Shown: piece after piece, positions 1 through 9,220 of the stretch | How the letters are laid out: the number at the start of each line of letters is the position of its first letter | How positions within the stretch are numbered: the stretch's first letter is position 1 | Assembly: GCF_001278075.1 (NCBI RefSeq) | Contig: NZ_CP011340.1 | Span: forward strand, 992,001-1,056,000 | Source of the DNA: Streptomyces pristinaespiralis | Lineage (GTDB): Bacteria > Actinomycetota > Actinomycetes > Streptomycetales > Streptomycetaceae | DNA length: 64,000 nt | Reading direction: 5' to 3' | Notes under the pieces: model-generated | Told to the model about the DNA's origin: nothing | Databases searched by the model: none | The model's input: the letters and a program-made list of their open reading frames with translations, nothing else | Position numbers and translations under genes: made by a program

Positions 1-1
1 G

Positions 2-529
2 GAGTCGATGACGCCCGCCGAGCGGGTGGCGTTCGTCCTGCACGACGTCTTCCGGTACCCGTTCGCCGAGATCGCCGACGTTCTCGGCCGGACCCCTGCG
101 GCCTGCAAACAGCTGGCGGCCTCCGCCCGGCGGCGGGTGAGCACCGCGCGCGCTCCGGTGCCGGCGACCGGCCGGGCCGACGTGGTGAGGCGGGTCAAGG
201 AGGCGTGGGAGGCCAGGGACGTCGCAGCCCTCGTCGGCCTCCTCGACCCGGCTGCCGTGATGACCGCCGACGGTGGTGGCATGGTCGGCACCGTCCTGCG
301 CCCGGTGGAGGGCGGCGCGCGCATCGTGCAGTACATGGTCGCCATCGCCGACATGGCGCCGGGGCTGAAGCTCCTCGAGCGGTCGGTCAACGGTGCGCCG
401 GGCCTGGTGGCCGAGCGTGCCGGCGTCGTCGTGACCGTGGCCTCGTTCGACGTGCTTGACGGGCACGTCACCCGGATCTGGGCGGTCCGCAACCCGGAGA
501 AGCTGCGGCCGTGGGGGCGGGCGGGCTGA
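2..529 (+). CDS. ECF41-type sigma factor, C-terminal part (5' cut by window edge)
   Basis: The reading frame is open from the first bases, so this is the end of a longer gene; the first in-frame ATG is at 8. Counting from that Met, residues 1-48 look like sigma region 4, with the helix-turn-helix EIADVLGRTPAACKQLAASA, which reads the -35 element. Residues about 57-168 form a SnoaL/NTF2-like domain. The DGGG motif (ADGGGMVG) and a terminal NPEKL are the hallmarks known for ECF41 sigma factors, whose C-terminal extension, rather than a separate anti-sigma factor, is thought to control activity. Region 2 lies outside the window. ECF41 genes often sit beside a COE-type gene (carboxymuconolactone decarboxylase, oxidoreductase or epimerase); none is present downstream. 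Confidence 0.85.
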   Translation, partial: ESMTPAERVAFVLHDVFRYPFAEIADVLGRTPAACKQLAASARRRVSTARAPVPATGRADVVRRVKEAWEARDVAALVGLLDPAAVMTADGGGMVGTVLRPVEGGARIVQYMVAIADMAPGLKLLERSVNGAPGLVAERAGVVVTVASFDVLDGHVTRIWAVRNPEKLRPWGRAG

Positions 530-677
530 AGCGTTCGCGGCATGACGGCCGGCACCCCATCGCGCCGGAGTCGATGATTCATGCCGGTGTCTCCGCCCCG
601 GGGCGGGGGCGACGAAAACACGTTGGCCGGCCGTCACCGAGCTGCGACGATGCCCCTGTTTCCCGAGCGGAGGTCAT

Positions 678-1781
678 TTGTTCGTCTTCGTGTGCGCGGG
701 GTGCGACGCCGAGCTGACCGCCCCGTTGTCCCAGGTCGCCCTGCCGGTCCACGCCCACCAGCAGTACGGCAACGGCCTCCAACTGCCGGTGCTCATGGAG
801 CCGGGGACATTCGCCGTGGAGCCGGAGCCCTGGGGCCCGCCATGGCGGAGGTGGGAGGAGATCGGTCCGGACGAGGCCGCGGCCCGCGGCGTCCACGCCC
901 CGGTCCACGGCCTGTCCGACGGCGCGCCCGGTGCGATCGTCATCGCCCCCGGAGACACCCGTGGCGTCGTGCTGATCCCTGAGAGGCGCGGCGGCGCCTG
1001 CTGCGGCCTGGCCGCAGGCGACGGCCCCAACACGGCCTGCGCGGCGTGCGGTCTGCCGGTGGCGAGCCGGATCGACGACTGCTCGCTCTGGCAGGCCATG
1101 TGGCTCGCCCCGGACGCCGTGCGCCGCATCCCCGTCGAAGGCACCGACGCCGGACCGCTCTCCTGGGCGGAGCTGATGGCAAAGGGGAAGGGCGTGTCCC
1201 CGTTCGAACCGATCACCGGGTGGGGATCGCCGTCCGGGGCGAGCGAACGGTGGTCGTGGAGCCCGCAGTGGGTGGCGGCAGCCGGGAGCGCGCTCGCCCA
1301 CCTCGTGGCGGCTTCGGAAGGCCGGGCGGTGACCGTCCCGGACGGTCTGGCCGCGCGGATGTTCCAACGCCCCCTCGACGCCTTGCTGCCGGCCGGTCCG
1401 GCGCGGCGCGCCGTCCTCGCCGGACCGGGGCAGGCCGCCGTCGCCGCGGACGCCGACATCCTCCTCGTACCGTCCCATCCGCAGACCGGGGAGCTCTGGG
1501 ACCCGGCCGGGTCCGCCACCCCGCGGCACTTGGTGCCGTTGCCGTTCGGGGTGTGGTTCCGGCTGGTCTTTCCCGAGCCGCAGTTGCCCGTCCCCGCGTC
1601 GCGGCTCATGCCCGACGACGTCCTTCGCGACGACCCGCCCCCACCGGCCGTCGACGACGACTTCCGGTTCGACCGGGGAGCGTTCCACCGCACGCTGGCC
1701 CGGCTGCCGGCCGTCCGCAGCCCGTGGCTGCGCGAGATCTTCGAGCACCCGACCCGACACACGCACCCGGGCGCCTTCTAG
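678..1781 (+). CDS. Unknown protein with scattered Cys pairs
   Basis: A 367-residue protein that I do not recognise. TTG at 678 is chosen as start because GGAGG (670-673 region) lies just upstream and coding begins there. It opens with a CxxC pair (C6, C9) and has a second group (C108, C109, C121, C124, C135) that also contains CxxC. A discontinuous zinc-binding ribbon is therefore possible. There is no signal peptide or membrane helix. The remainder is rich in Pro, Trp and Ala, and the C-terminal part (about 300-360) is acidic. It stands alone between the sigma factor and map. It may be a conserved actinobacterial hypothetical; the function is unknown. Confidence 0.7.
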   Translation: MFVFVCAGCDAELTAPLSQVALPVHAHQQYGNGLQLPVLMEPGTFAVEPEPWGPPWRRWEEIGPDEAAARGVHAPVHGLSDGAPGAIVIAPGDTRGVVLIPERRGGACCGLAAGDGPNTACAACGLPVASRIDDCSLWQAMWLAPDAVRRIPVEGTDAGPLSWAELMAKGKGVSPFEPITGWGSPSGASERWSWSPQWVAAAGSALAHLVAASEGRAVTVPDGLAARMFQRPLDALLPAGPARRAVLAGPGQAAVAADADILLVPSHPQTGELWDPAGSATPRHLVPLPFGVWFRLVFPEPQLPVPASRLMPDDVLRDDPPPPAVDDDFRFDRGAFHRTLARLPAVRSPWLREIFEHPTRHTHPGAF

Positions 1782-1825
1782 CCGGCCTGCGGAACGCTCC
1801 GGGGCCCTGCCCCGTCGCGGCCGGC

Positions 1826-1954
1826 TCCTCCACCATGCCGCGGCAGTCGCCTCCGCCCCGCCGCGAGCCGCTTCCGCCATGTCGCCGCCGGCACTTCCGC
1901 CGTGTCGCGGCGGCCTCCGCCATGCCGCGGCCGGCACTTCCGCCATGCCGTGAC
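1826..1954. repeat. Degenerate tandem repeat of about 21-23 bases
   Basis: The gap between the unknown gene and map carries at least four diverged copies of a unit close to CTTCCGCCATGCCGCGGCCG. They begin near 1871, 1894, 1914 and 1937, and a partial earlier copy starts near 1826. No convincing gene covers it, although frames stay open because of the GC content. Confidence 0.55.
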
Positions 1955-2045
1955 CGCCGCGCGCTGGCGGCAGCAGCGCGCCGAATCGCTCACCGCGTCC
2001 CTTGCCCACGGCGCCGGAGGAGACCTCGCCACGTCCGTGATATTA

Positions 2046-2055
2046 ATACCGGTAT
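2046..2055. promoter_or_regulatory. AT-rich palindrome upstream of map
   Basis: The sequence ATACCGGTAT is a perfect 10-base palindrome inside an unusually AT-rich stretch (2038-2062). AATAC (2045-2049) and GTATT (2058-2062) add an outer inverted pair. It lies about 37-46 bases before the map start, so it is a candidate operator or promoter element. The regulator is unknown. Confidence 0.45.
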
Positions 2056-2091
2056 AAGTATTGGACGTCGTGCTTAAGGGAGTCACAACAC

Positions 2092-2859
2092 ATGGTGGAG
2101 ATCAAGACCGATGCCGCATTGGACGCGATGCGGGAAGCCGGACGCGTGGTGGCCCGCGCTCTGGCCGCGGTGCGAGAGGCGGCCGACGTGGGGGTGTCGC
2201 TGCAGACACTGGACGAAGCGGCCCGGTCGGTTCTGGACGAGGCCGGAGCCGGCTCGCCGTTCCTCGGCTACCGGCCGTCCTTCGCCCCGGTCGCTTTCCC
2301 GGCCGTGATCTGCACGTCCGTCAACGACGCCGTGTCGCACGGCATCCCCACCGGCTACCGGCTGCGCGACGGCGACCTGGTCAGCATCGACTGCGGCGCC
2401 GAGCTCGACGGCTGGACGGGTGACGCCGCCATCACCTTCACCGTCGGAACGCCACGCCCCGGCGACCTCGATCTGATCGACGCCACCCAGCAGGCACTCG
2501 ACGCCGGCATCGCGGCCGCCCAGGTGGGCAGTCGCATCGGCGACATCTCCCACGCCATCGGCACCGTCGCCGGCAAGGCGCGCTGCGGTATGCCCGCCGA
2601 TTTCGGCGGTCACGGCATCGGCCGCCGCATGCACGAAGACCCCCATGTCCCCAACCGCGGCCGTCCCGGCCGTGGTTTCCCCCTCAAGCACGGCCTGGTC
2701 CTCGCCCTCGAACCCATGCTCATGGCGGGCGGGCAGAACACCTACTTCACCGACACCGACGGCTGGACCCTGCGCACCACCGACGGCAGCAGGGCCGCCC
2801 ACATCGAGCACACCGTCGCCATCACCGACCAGGGCCCCCGCATCCTGACCCTGCCCTGA
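2092..2859 (+). CDS. map: Type I methionine aminopeptidase
   Basis: A 255-residue cytoplasmic metallopeptidase that removes the initiator Met from new proteins. All five expected metal ligands are visible: D100 (VSIDCG), D111 (GWTGDAA), H174 (GHGIG), E207 (LEPML) and E239 (IEHTV). The substrate-binding His residues are H83 (HGIP) and H181. The length matches the short type I enzymes without an N-terminal zinc extension. The ATG at 2092 is preceded by AAGGGA. It does not sit in the ribosomal-protein cluster where the housekeeping copy normally lies, so it is probably a paralogue. The AT-rich palindrome just upstream suggests that it is regulated. Confidence 0.95.
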   Translation: MVEIKTDAALDAMREAGRVVARALAAVREAADVGVSLQTLDEAARSVLDEAGAGSPFLGYRPSFAPVAFPAVICTSVNDAVSHGIPTGYRLRDGDLVSIDCGAELDGWTGDAAITFTVGTPRPGDLDLIDATQQALDAGIAAAQVGSRIGDISHAIGTVAGKARCGMPADFGGHGIGRRMHEDPHVPNRGRPGRGFPLKHGLVLALEPMLMAGGQNTYFTDTDGWTLRTTDGSRAAHIEHTVAITDQGPRILTLP

Positions 2860-2986
2860 CGCACCCCCGGACGCCGCCGGATCCGGGCCGCCGAGGCCCG
2901 TGCCGTACGGGACCGCGGCCGAATGTATCGGCTGTGTATGCGCGCCCCCTTGAATCGCTCGGTCACCCGACGACAAGGGGAGAATC

Positions 2987-3565
2987 ATGCACAGGCTCTT
3001 TCGCCGGTCGCTGGCCGCGTTCAGCGCGGTCGTCGCCGTCGCGGTCACTGCTCCTGCCACCGCCGCGGCGCCCCAGGAGACCTCGTCGCAGGCCGCGTCG
3101 AGCGGCCGTCCCGCCTTCAGGATGCCGTTCGAGTGCGGCCAGACCTGGCTGGGCAGCAACTGGCAGGGACACAGTCCCGCGCATTCGATCGACTGGAACC
3201 ACTACGACGCCGCCGGCAGTCCGGACGACTACGGCCGCCGCGTGTTCGCGAGCGCCGGCGGCACGGTCCTCTCCTCGTACTACTCCACGAGCACCGGTTA
3301 CGGCAACACCGTCGTGATCGGTCACGGCGACGGCTGGCGGACGCGTTACTCGCATCTGAAGACCCGCTCCGTCCAGCAGGGCGCCACGGTGTCGCGGGGC
3401 CAGAAGATCGGCGAGGTCGGCAAGTCGTCGGCGCTCTACGACCTTTCACCGCATCTGCACTACGAGCAGATACACGACGGTCAGGTCGTGGTCGCCGTCG
3501 TCCAGGGCGTCACCTGGTCCGACTACCTGAAGCGCTACCAGACCAGCACCAACAGATGCGGCTGA
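2987..3565 (+). CDS. Secreted M23-family metallopeptidase
   Basis: A 192-residue protein with a Sec signal peptide (residues 1-28, RR then a long Ala/Val core, cleavage near ATAAA). The M23 (LytM) fold follows: zinc ligands are probably H66 and D69 (AHSID) with the HxH motif H156-L-H158 (PHLHYE), plus catalytic-site His H113 and H123. The first motif is HxxD rather than the usual HxxxD, a variation to check. Such enzymes cut peptidoglycan cross-bridges or act on extracellular proteins. The ATG follows AAGGGGAGA. It is a single gene with a hairpin about 50 bases downstream. Confidence 0.9.
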   Translation: MHRLFRRSLAAFSAVVAVAVTAPATAAAPQETSSQAASSGRPAFRMPFECGQTWLGSNWQGHSPAHSIDWNHYDAAGSPDDYGRRVFASAGGTVLSSYYSTSTGYGNTVVIGHGDGWRTRYSHLKTRSVQQGATVSRGQKIGEVGKSSALYDLSPHLHYEQIHDGQVVVAVVQGVTWSDYLKRYQTSTNRCG

Positions 3566-3618
3566 CGAGGGCCGTGAGGGTGGGCAACAGCATCCGCTGA
3601 CGCCCCTTCGGCCGCGGG

Positions 3619-3645
3619 CGGGTACGGCGGGCTCCCCCGTACCCG
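3619..3645. terminator. Hairpin between convergent genes
   Basis: Perfect 9-base stem CGGGTACGG / CCGTACCCG with a 9-base loop, between the M23 gene and the convergent SARP gene. It is a likely intrinsic-type terminator for one or both. Confidence 0.55.
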
Positions 3646-3686
3646 TCCGCCGCCGCCCGCCGCCGGCGCCACGGCCACCGGCCGCA

Positions 3687-6575
3687 TCAGCGCAGCGACT
3701 TCAGTTTGGCGTCCACGAGCGCGGCCTGGTCACGGGCGTCGAGCCGGCGCCATGTCGACAGCGAGCGGTGGAAGTAGCGCCGTGCGGTCTGCTTCCGGCC
3801 GGTCGCATGGTGCAACTCGCCGAGCAGGCACGCCACACGCGCCTCCGCCCGGCGGTCACCGAGCTGCTGTTGCACGGCGAGCGCACCGACCAGCAGCGCG
3901 GACGCCTGCCCCGCGTCGCCCTGGCGCAGACACAGCTCACCGATGCTCTGCTGCACATAGGCCGCGCAGTGCGTGTCGGCGAGGTCGTCGAAGATGCCGA
4001 GCGCCCGCTCCAACTCGGCTCTTGCGACGCCTGGTTCACCGCGCAGCTCGTACAGCACGGCGATCCGGCGGCGCACCTGTGCCTCACGGTGCCGGTCACC
4101 GAGGTCGCGCGCGAGTTCCAGAGCCCCGTCGAGCCACCCGGCTGCGGTCTCAGGGTCCTTGCGCTCCAGCCACACCGAGGCGATCGCGTTGCGGGCGACG
4201 GCTTCGCCGTGCCGGTCGCCGGCCTCGCCGAAGCCGTCCAGCGCATCGGTGAAGGCCGCGAGCGCGGCGTCCAGATCACCGACAACCCTGTACACGGACC
4301 CGGCTCCCAGCGCCGCGACCGCCTCGCCGGACCCGTGCCCCAGGCCGGCGAAGATCTCCCGCGACCGGTCGAACGACGCGAGGGCCTCCGCATACCGGTC
4401 CTGGTAGAGGTGGAGCTGTCCCAGGTTGCGCAGGAGCGCCGCCGCCCGTGCGTCGGACGGGTCCGGCATCGCGTCGAGCACCAGCTGATGCGTCCTCAGC
4501 CAGTCTCCGTAGTAGCCGCGCATGTCGAAGAAGCCCGCCAGCTCGATCGCCAGATCGGCGGCGAGCAGGACGCGGCCGAGCCGGGTCGCGGAATCCACGG
4601 CGGCGACGAGGATGCGGCGTTCGCTCTCGAACCATTCCACGGGTAGCGCACGCACCCTGTCCGCGATGCCGGAGGCGGGTCCGGTCACCGGTGCCGGCTC
4701 GCCGAGAACGCCGAGGAAACGGGTGGGCATGGCCGCGTTCGCCGACCGGGCGAGCCCGATCAAGGCCTCGACGACCCGCAGTTGCCGGCGCACGCGCGTC
4801 TCGTGGCCCTCCGCCTCGGCCAGCTCCCGGGCGTAGCAGCGCAGCAGGTCGTGCATGCGATAGCGCTGCTGGCCGAGACGGTCCTCCCCCACCACCTCGA
4901 CCAGGTGCTCGTCGAGCAGCGTCTCCAGCGCCCGGGCGGCCTCATCGGCGTGGCCGGTGGCCACCGCCACGGCCCACCCGGCCACCGCGTCGTCGGCCAG
5001 GCGGCCGAAGGCGCGGAAGACCCTCGCCGCCGGCCCGGGCAGATGCCGGTAGCTCAGCTCCGCGCTCGCCCGTACCTCCAACTCGCCGGTACGCAACTGA
5101 TCGAGGCGTCCGCGCTCGTCGTGGAGGAAGTCCGCCAACGTGCCGACGGACCAGCCGGGACGGTTGGCCAGCCGGGCGCCCGCGATCCGTACGGCCAGCG
5201 GCAGCGACCCGCAGGCGGCGAGCACGCGGTCGACGTCCGCCGCCTCGGCGTGGAGCCGGTCGGGGCCGACGACGGCGCCGAAGAGCGCGCGGGCGTCGTC
5301 GCGCCGCATCACGCCGAGGGCCGAGTGGTGCGCCGGCAGGCCCGGCATCCGGCGGCGTGAACTGACGAGCACCGCCGAGCCTCCTGTCCCCGGGAGCAGG
5401 GGGCGTACCTGTGCGCTGCCGACGGCGTCGTCGAGGACGATGAGGAACCGCCTCTGTGCCAGGCGGGAGCGTAACAGCGCCGCCCGCTCGACCGGCTCAC
5501 CGGGGACGGCGCTGTCGATGACTCCGAGGCCGCGCAACATCTCGCCCAGGACGTCGGCGGGTTCACGTGGCCGGTCGCTGGTCCCGCCCAGGTCGACGAA
5601 GAGCTGACCGTCGGGAAAGGCCGCACGCACGCGATGGGCCACGTGCACGGCCAGAGTCGTCTTCCCCGATCCCGGCGGGCCCGACAGTACGGCGACGACG
5701 GGCTGCCGTCCGGCCGTCGACAGCAGTCTCTCGTGTTCGGCGACCTCGTCGGCCCGGCCGGTGAAGTCGGGGACGTCCATGGGGAGTTGGCACACCGGTG
5801 CGGGCGCCGGGCTGCGGCGCCGGCCGGCGTAGCCGTTCACCTGCTCCCCCATGGCGCGCAGCGGCTCGCTCGGTTCGATGCCGAGTTCGGCAGCGATGAT
5901 CCGTTCGGCCTCGGCGTACGCGGCGCGGGCCTCGGCGGTGCGGCCGGAGTCGTGCAGGGCGTGGACCAGCATCCGCCACAGGTCCTCGCGGAGCGGATCG
6001 TCGTGCAGCCGGGACCGTAAGCCGGCGATCACGGGTGCGTGGTCGCCCAGACGCAGCCTGACCTCGAGGCACTCGTCGACCGCGGCCGACCGCAGGCCCT
6101 CGAGCCTGGTCACCGCCGGGTCCCACACCACGCTGGCCGGCACGTCCTGCAGCACCCCGCCGCGCCAGAGTCCGAGGGCCGCTTCATAGGCGCGCAGCGC
6201 GGCGGCGTCATCGCCCTGGTCGCGCACCGTGCGCGCCCGGTCCAGCCGCTGCTCGAAGAGCAGCATGTCGAGGTCACCGGGTCCGATGTCGAGCGCATAG
6301 CCCGCCGGCTTTGTCCTCAGCCGGTCGGTGGCGGCGCCCGCCATGGACAGCGCCCGGCGCAAGGTGCGTACATAGGTGCGTACGTTGGCGACGGCGGACC
6401 GCGGTGCCCCGCCGGGCCACAGGACCTCGGTCAGCAGGTCGAGCGAGACGAAGCCGCCCGGCTGCAGCAGCAGCGTGGCGAGAACCGCCCTCGGCTTCGC
6501 CCCGCCCAGGCGGACCGGAACGCCGTCCACCCGCACCTGGAGCGATCCCAGGACCCCGAACGTCGGATCCCCCAT
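3687..6575 (-). CDS. AfsR/SARP-family regulator with NB-ARC and TPR domains
   Basis: A 962-residue cytoplasmic transcription regulator. The order is: a winged-helix SARP DNA-binding domain (about 1-100), a bacterial transcriptional activation domain (about 100-250), and an NB-ARC ATPase (about 270-560) with Walker A GPPGSGKTT and Walker B RFLIVLDDA. About 650-950 are tetratricopeptide repeats rich in A-x-x-Y and LGD-x-R units. I use ATG at 6575 because GGAGG lies 8 bases upstream; a longer open frame reaches 6668 without a ribosome site. Two rare TTA codons (Leu 186 and Leu 368) make translation likely to depend on the bldA tRNA. No biosynthetic cluster adjoins it, so its targets are unknown. 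Confidence 0.92.
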   Translation of the reverse strand: MGDPTFGVLGSLQVRVDGVPVRLGGAKPRAVLATLLLQPGGFVSLDLLTEVLWPGGAPRSAVANVRTYVRTLRRALSMAGAATDRLRTKPAGYALDIGPGDLDMLLFEQRLDRARTVRDQGDDAAALRAYEAALGLWRGGVLQDVPASVVWDPAVTRLEGLRSAAVDECLEVRLRLGDHAPVIAGLRSRLHDDPLREDLWRMLVHALHDSGRTAEARAAYAEAERIIAAELGIEPSEPLRAMGEQVNGYAGRRRSPAPAPVCQLPMDVPDFTGRADEVAEHERLLSTAGRQPVVAVLSGPPGSGKTTLAVHVAHRVRAAFPDGQLFVDLGGTSDRPREPADVLGEMLRGLGVIDSAVPGEPVERAALLRSRLAQRRFLIVLDDAVGSAQVRPLLPGTGGSAVLVSSRRRMPGLPAHHSALGVMRRDDARALFGAVVGPDRLHAEAADVDRVLAACGSLPLAVRIAGARLANRPGWSVGTLADFLHDERGRLDQLRTGELEVRASAELSYRHLPGPAARVFRAFGRLADDAVAGWAVAVATGHADEAARALETLLDEHLVEVVGEDRLGQQRYRMHDLLRCYARELAEAEGHETRVRRQLRVVEALIGLARSANAAMPTRFLGVLGEPAPVTGPASGIADRVRALPVEWFESERRILVAAVDSATRLGRVLLAADLAIELAGFFDMRGYYGDWLRTHQLVLDAMPDPSDARAAALLRNLGQLHLYQDRYAEALASFDRSREIFAGLGHGSGEAVAALGAGSVYRVVGDLDAALAAFTDALDGFGEAGDRHGEAVARNAIASVWLERKDPETAAGWLDGALELARDLGDRHREAQVRRRIAVLYELRGEPGVARAELERALGIFDDLADTHCAAYVQQSIGELCLRQGDAGQASALLVGALAVQQQLGDRRAEARVACLLGELHHATGRKQTARRYFHRSLSTWRRLDARDQAALVDAKLKSLR

Positions 6576-6777
6576 CCGCGCGCCTCCGCGACAGTCCGCA
6601 ACTGCGGCGCAGCGTACCGGTGTCCGAATGACGCCGAACAGAGTTCCGGTCGACGTGCCGTCGAACACGGTGCGGCCATCGGGAACCGCTTCGACCGGCG
6701 GGCCGCGCGCCTCGGTTCACCTCATGGCGGCAGGCGGCCGACCGGAGCCGATTTCCCACCGGTTGGCGTTCAAGACA

Positions 6778-6806
6778 TTGACAGGGACAACTCACCGCGC
6801 CAGGCT
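6778..6806 (+). promoter_or_regulatory. Promoter of the discoidin-glycosidase gene
   Basis: TTGACA (6778-6783), a 17-base spacer and CAGGCT (6801-6806) form a sigma-70-type promoter. The operator palindrome begins 2 bases downstream, covering the predicted start site. Confidence 0.6.
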
Positions 6807-6807
6807 C

Positions 6808-6821
6808 GGAGAGCGCTCTCC
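6808..6821. promoter_or_regulatory. LacI-type operator GGAGAGCGCTCTCC
   Basis: A perfect 14-base palindrome 57 bases before the GTG of the discoidin-glycosidase. The identical core occurs upstream of the GH3 gene (14230-14243) and inside it (13581-13594). It is probably bound by the LacI protein encoded at 10404-11444. Confidence 0.7.
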
Positions 6822-6878
6822 CATCCTGCCCGACTACGGGATGTCGGGCTTGCCTCCCATCCCCCGCCAGGAGCCGAC

Positions 6879-9050
6879 GTGTTCAGACCCCCCTCACCCG
6901 TGTCCGGCCGACCACGCGCCGGAACCCTGCTCCTCACCCTCGGCGCTGTACTCGCGTCGACCGTCACCCTCGCGACGGCACCGAGCGCCGGGGCCGCGGA
7001 GACACTGCTGTCCCAGGGCAGGCCCGCCACCGCCTCCTCGCACGAAGGCGAGGCCTACGCCGCCTCCGCCGCGGTCGACGGCAACCTGACCGGCACCCGA
7101 TGGGCCAGCTCATGGAGCGACCCGCAGTGGATCCGGGTCGACCTCGGCAAGAGCGCGGACATCAGCCGGGTGGTGCTCCACTGGGAGGCCGCCTACGGCA
7201 AGGAGTACAGGATCCAGGCGTCGGACAACGGCACCGACTGGACGGACCTGAGGACCGTCACGCAGGGCGACGGCGGCACCGACGACCTGGCCGTCTCCGG
7301 CAAGGGACGCTACGTCCGCATGCTCGGCACCGCACGTCCCGGCGGATACGGCTACTCGCTATGGGAGTTCCAGGTCTTCGGCGACACCGACGGCACGCCC
7401 CCGCCCACCGGCGGCGCCGTGAAGGTGACCGGCTCGCAGGGCGACTGGCAGCTCACCGTCGGCGGACAGCCGTACACCGTCAAGGGGCTGACCTGGGGGC
7501 CGTCGGTCGCCGACGCCCCGCGCTACATGCCCGACGTGAAGTCCATGGGCGTCAACACCATCCGCACCTGGGGCACCGACGCGTCGACCCGGCCCCTGCT
7601 CGACACCGCCGCGGCCCACGGCATCCGCGTGGTCAACGGCTTCTGGCTGCAGCCCGGCGGCGGCCCCGGCAGCGGCGGCTGCGCCGACTACGTCAACGAC
7701 GCGACGTACAAGAACACGATGCTCGCCGAGTTCACCAAGTGGGTCGACGCCTACAAGAGCCACCCGGCCACCCTCATGTGGAACGTCGGCAACGAGTCGG
7801 TGCTCGGGCTGCAGAACTGCTACAGCGGTACCCAGCTCGAGGCGCAGCGCAACGCCTACACCTCCTTCGTCAACGACGTGGCCAGGGCGATCCACGCCAT
7901 CGACCCCGACCACCCCGTCACCTCCACCGACGCGTGGACCGGCGCCTGGCCCTACTACAAGCGCAACGCCCCGGACCTCGACCTGTACTCGATGAACGCC
8001 TACGGCGACATCTGCGGCGTCCAGGAGGACTGGGAGGAGGGCGGCTACACCAAGCCGTACATCATCACGGAAACCGGCCCGGCCGGTGAGTGGGAGGTCC
8101 CGGACGACGCCAACAAAGTCCCCGACGAACCGACCGACGTGCACAAGGCCGAGGGCTACACCAACGCCTGGAACTGCACCGTGGGGCACCGGGGCGTCGC
8201 TCTCGGCGCGACGCTCTTCCACTACGGCACCGAGTACGACTTCGGCGGCGTCTGGTTCAACCTGCTGCCCGGCGGCCACAAGAGGCTCTCGTACTACGCC
8301 GTGAAGAAGGCGTACACCGGGTCCACCGCCGGCGACAACACCCCGCCGGTCATCAGCAACATGTCCGTCTCGCCCGCCTCTTCGGCGCCGGCCGGCGGCG
8401 AGTTCACCGTCCGCGCGGACGTCCGCGACCCGGAGGGCGACCCGCTCACGTACAAGATCCTCCTCAGCGGCAACTACGCGAACGGCGACAAGCGGCTCGT
8501 GGAGGCACGTTGGCGGGCCACCGGCAACGGCACCTTCGCCGTGACCGCCCCGGACAAGCTCGGCGTCTGGAAGGTGTACGTCCAGGCGGAGGACGGGCAC
8601 GGCAACGCGGGCATCGAGACGAAGTCGGTCAAGGTCGTCGCACCCCCGGTCAGCGGCACCAACGTGGCACTCCACAAGCCCACGACGGCCAGTTCGTACC
8701 AGCGGGAGTACGGCGACTGCCCCTGCCCGCCCGCCGGGGCCACGGACGGTGACCCGGTCACCCGCTGGGCGAGCGACTGGAGCGACCCGCAGTGGATCCA
8801 GGTCGACCTCGGCGCCCGGACCGCCATCCGCAAGCTCCAGCTGCACTGGGACCCGGCGTACGCCACGTCGTACGAGGTGCAGGTGTCCGACAACGGCACC
8901 GACTGGCGCACCGTGCACTCCACGACCACCGCCAACGGTGACATCGACACGATCGACGTGACGGAGACGGCCCGTCATGTGCGCCTTCACCTGAGGGCGC
9001 GCGGCACCGGCTGGGGCTACTCGCTCCACGAGTTCGGCGTCTACAGCTGA
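6879..9050 (+). CDS. Secreted glycosidase with two discoidin (F5/8C) domains
   Basis: A 723-residue exported enzyme. GTG at 6879 is chosen because AGGAG lies 6 bases upstream and a signal peptide follows directly (about residues 1-37, ending AGAAE). Domains: F5/8 type C carbohydrate-binding domain (about 40-165), a GH2-like TIM barrel (about 178-485), a beta-sandwich linker domain (about 490-585), and a second F5/8C domain (about 590-723). Probable acid/base is E306 in GNES and nucleophile E398 in ITETG, the pattern of clan A glycosidases. The substrate cannot be read from sequence. Promoter and operator upstream place it under LacI-type control, probably with the GH3 enzyme. Confidence 0.88.
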   Translation: MFRPPSPVSGRPRAGTLLLTLGAVLASTVTLATAPSAGAAETLLSQGRPATASSHEGEAYAASAAVDGNLTGTRWASSWSDPQWIRVDLGKSADISRVVLHWEAAYGKEYRIQASDNGTDWTDLRTVTQGDGGTDDLAVSGKGRYVRMLGTARPGGYGYSLWEFQVFGDTDGTPPPTGGAVKVTGSQGDWQLTVGGQPYTVKGLTWGPSVADAPRYMPDVKSMGVNTIRTWGTDASTRPLLDTAAAHGIRVVNGFWLQPGGGPGSGGCADYVNDATYKNTMLAEFTKWVDAYKSHPATLMWNVGNESVLGLQNCYSGTQLEAQRNAYTSFVNDVARAIHAIDPDHPVTSTDAWTGAWPYYKRNAPDLDLYSMNAYGDICGVQEDWEEGGYTKPYIITETGPAGEWEVPDDANKVPDEPTDVHKAEGYTNAWNCTVGHRGVALGATLFHYGTEYDFGGVWFNLLPGGHKRLSYYAVKKAYTGSTAGDNTPPVISNMSVSPASSAPAGGEFTVRADVRDPEGDPLTYKILLSGNYANGDKRLVEARWRATGNGTFAVTAPDKLGVWKVYVQAEDGHGNAGIETKSVKVVAPPVSGTNVALHKPTTASSYQREYGDCPCPPAGATDGDPVTRWASDWSDPQWIQVDLGARTAIRKLQLHWDPAYATSYEVQVSDNGTDWRTVHSTTTANGDIDTIDVTETARHVRLHLRARGTGWGYSLHEFGVYS

Positions 9051-9056
9051 CCAGGC

Positions 9057-9087
9057 ACCGGCCCGGCTCCGATCCCGCCGGGCCGGT
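9057..9087 (+). terminator. Hairpin after the discoidin-glycosidase
   Basis: Perfect 11-base stem ACCGGCCCGGC / GCCGGGCCGGT with a 9-base loop, beginning 7 bases after the stop codon. Confidence 0.75.
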
Positions 9088-9220
9088 CTCCCTGGTCCAC
9101 GGGCGCCGCCGTCACGAAGTGGGCGGCTGCGCCGACGGGCGCACCCCGGTGCGCCCTGCCACCGGATCCCCGCGGCTCCGCCAGGTGGCGCCCTCCCCCA
9201 CCCTCATCCTGGAGGTCACA

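Noticed and set aside
579..2009. 476-residue open frame on the minus strand over the unknown gene
   Set aside because: It is a high-GC shadow frame: low-complexity Arg/Gly/Pro composition, no ribosome site, and the plus-strand frame has normal codon bias.
7359..9029. 556-residue minus-strand open frame opposite the discoidin-glycosidase
   Set aside because: It mirrors a clearly real gene with recognised domains; the composition is Val/Gly/Arg shadow type.
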